From Daucus carota subsp. sativus (Eukaryota; Streptophyta; Magnoliopsida; Apiales; Apiaceae), in the NCBI RefSeq assembly GCF_001625215.2, contig NC_030381.2, positions 42,034,689 to 42,098,688 on the forward strand: a stretch of DNA of 64,000 bases. The letters are read 5' to 3'. Each line of letters starts with the position of its first letter. Position 1 is the first letter of the stretch. Shown piece after piece: positions 62,515 through 64,000 of the stretch. Under the pieces are notes generated by a model. The model was given only the letters and a program-made list of their open reading frames with translations, was not told the origin of the DNA and searched no databases. Made by a program: the position numbers and the translations under genes.

Positions 62515-63302
62515 TGTGTGATACATATTTCATTTTATCTTTCTCCTTGTATTTTTCCTTGCTTTTTTCTCTCTGCAGACTCTACCTCCAAAGCAGGAGG
62601 GTTGTGGAGCCCATTTCTGGTCCTCTGCTTTGCTGGATTCAAGCTCTCTAGTATTGGTTTCTTAATGATGTTTGTCTGCTGAGAGATACCAGACTTCTCA
62701 CTTGACCCAATCACTTTTATTACACTTCCATCCTCACCTTGTTCAAGAGAAACACAACCTAAACTCAACTAGTTCGATTTCACTTTTTCTTGTTGGGTCC
62801 TCAGATCTGTTAGATTTAGTTTCAGATCTTCTTGTGTGATTCAACTTCTAAAGGTTAGTTTTTTCTAACAACTTCTTTTTATATGTTGTTGATGTGTTCT
62901 TGGTATGTGTTGCTGGTAAAAATGATAGGATTGATTGATGAACTTTTTGGGCTAAAGTCAAGATTTTGGGATGTTTTGTGTTGGTTTGACATTTTGGTAT
63001 TGAACTGTATGATCACACAATTGGTGTGAGTTTGACCACTTTTTCTTTATTTATAAATTTATTTGTATTGTATTTACAAGGCCACTTTACTTTCAATTGC
63101 ATAAAGATTAAAGCTTGATGTTGTTTATATTGTACTCCTATGGGTGTGAACTCTGATTGTGTTGGTTACTCTATTGCTTGATGATTTTGTAGAGTTTGGT
63201 GCAAGTAGAAGTTGAGGGGAAACTTGAAGGAGTTTTGGGCCATTCTTGATTTAGGTCATTACTAAATGTGGACCATTAGGAGTGTTATCTAAATGAGGAG
63301 GT
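62515..63302 (+). other. 5' leader of the PP2C gene with a probable intron
   Basis: A donor (CTAAAG then GTTAGT, intron starting at 62854) and an acceptor (TTTGTAG, exon resuming at 63193) suggest a 339-base intron in the 5' UTR. The second leader exon carries two upstream ORFs. A minus-strand open frame at 62535-62768 overlaps the first leader exon but has no recognisable protein features. Confidence 0.5.
63266..63292 (+). promoter_or_regulatory. uORF 1 of the PP2C transcript (MWTIRSVI)
   Basis: A nine-codon ATG-to-TAA frame in the proposed leader. Its stop is directly followed by the ATG of uORF 2 with no spacer base. It could reduce or time translation of the phosphatase; no conservation evidence is available here. 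Confidence 0.5.
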
Positions 63303-63358
63303 ATGTTGACAGGTTTAATGAACTTCTTGAGGGCCTGTTTCAGGCCAAGGTCAGATAG
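63293..63358 (+). promoter_or_regulatory. uORF 2, overlapping the PP2C start
   Basis: A 22-codon frame, +1 relative to the main ORF, beginning ten bases before the PP2C ATG (63303) and ending inside the coding sequence at 63358. Ribosomes that use it would bypass the main start. Confidence 0.5.
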
Positions 63359-64000
63359 TTATGTTAAAAGCTCTGATGCCGTTGGGCGCCAAGATGGGCT
63401 TCTGTGGTACAAGGATTCTGGGCAACACTTTAATGGGGACTTTTCAATGGCTGTAGTTCAAGCCAACAATTTACTGGAGGATCAGAGTCAGCTTGAATCA
63501 GGCTGTCTGAGCTTGAACGAGTCAGGCCCGTATGGTACTTTTGTAGGAGTTTATGATGGACATGGCGGCCCTGAGACATCGCGTTTTATCAATGTTCAAC
63601 TCTTTCAGCATCTAAAGAGTAAGTATCTTCTCTTGCAATAGAGTTTAAAGTCATTGTATTGGATTTGTTAGTTTCTTGCAAGAAATAAGATATTCTATAT
63701 GGACGAAAACTGTAGATTTTTGTTGAATACTGATGCTTATTATACGTTTGAACCTCCATGATGACCCAGTTGTAGCTGAACTGTTCTGTGCAAGTTTTTG
63801 TTTTAGGCGAAACCCTATTAAATTTGATATGTTCCTTAAAAGAAACCTAGGATGGTTCCTTTCATGTATGGGGAACCAAATAAAATGAGCTTGTAAACAA
63901 TTGAGGAATCGTTGATGTGTATGCTTTTAGTTTCTCTTACTTTTCCGAGGGTTTGAGGTTAAGTATCTGTCTGTGTTTTGCAGAATTTGCATCTGAGCAT
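63303..64000 (+). CDS. Protein phosphatase 2C, clade D (partial, runs off the window)
   Basis: Exon 1 is 63303-63618 and exon 2 begins at 63984 (KFASEH) and is cut by the window edge. The visible part is about 110 of the usual 380-400 residues. The N-terminus [15 protein letters not shown], then [37 protein letters not shown] and the metal-binding motif [14 protein letters not shown] are characteristic of plant clade D PP2Cs. Members of this clade dephosphorylate plasma-membrane H+-ATPase in the SAUR/auxin growth pathway or act on immune kinases; which applies here is not decidable. The ATG at 63303 gives the family N-terminus. The promoter has a G-box and TATA box, and the leader has two uORFs. 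Confidence 0.92.

Noticed and set aside
62535..62768. 77-codon minus-strand ORF in the PP2C leader
   Set aside because: It is antisense to the proposed 5' UTR exon, with no family similarity or separate promoter signal.
1..64000. CRISPR arrays, bacterial operons or prophage-like systems
   Set aside because: The window is plant nuclear DNA; no regularly spaced repeats with unique spacers or polycistronic gene clusters occur.

Overview
This is a nuclear genome window from a flowering plant, almost certainly a eudicot. The evidence is GT-AG-spliced genes with plant family signatures (PIP2 aquaporin, TRAPPC2L, RBM39-type splicing factor, clade D PP2C, plant FAD monooxygenase), AT-rich spacers and a typical plant transposon load. 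The many Stowaway MITEs would suit an asterid such as an Apiaceae species, but I cannot fix the species from sequence alone.

Layout. 1-12 kb: a PIP2 aquaporin gene (+), an unrecognised ORF (-), and a dsRNA-binding-domain gene (-) whose dsRBD and linker exons are tandemly duplicated. 13-24 kb: a one-exon DUF1279/FAM210-like gene (+), the TRAPP subunit TRAPPC2L (+) and an FAD-dependent monooxygenase (-). 24.5-26.7 kb: a small transposon island holding a Mutator-like element that appears to carry a TIM23 gene fragment, a tRNA-derived SINE with a doubled head, and an orphan exon of a group III WRKY gene. 27.3-39.2 kb: a 13-coding-exon RBM39/CAPER-like splicing factor (-), with MITEs and a hAT-like remnant in its introns. 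39.3-62.3 kb is transposon-dominated: a CACTA-like element, a structurally intact Ty3/gypsy chromovirus (44655-53009) with nearly identical 1743-bp LTRs, a hAT element, a Helitron with a duplicated segment, a hAT nested in a Stowaway MITE, and more MITEs. 62.4-64 kb: the promoter, leader and first exon of a clade D PP2C (+), which runs off the right edge.

The host genes are unrelated housekeeping or physiological genes (water transport, RNA binding and splicing, vesicle tethering, redox, phosphatase signalling). They share no pathway that I can see. Exon borders were worked out by hand from GT/AG sites and reading-frame continuity; each multi-exon model closes in frame, but none is backed by transcripts. 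I found no wholly new biological system. The most unusual items are the gene-carrying MULE, the dsRBD exon duplication, the double-headed SINE, the Helitron with a repeated end, the orphan WRKY exon and two back-to-back uORFs before the PP2C start.
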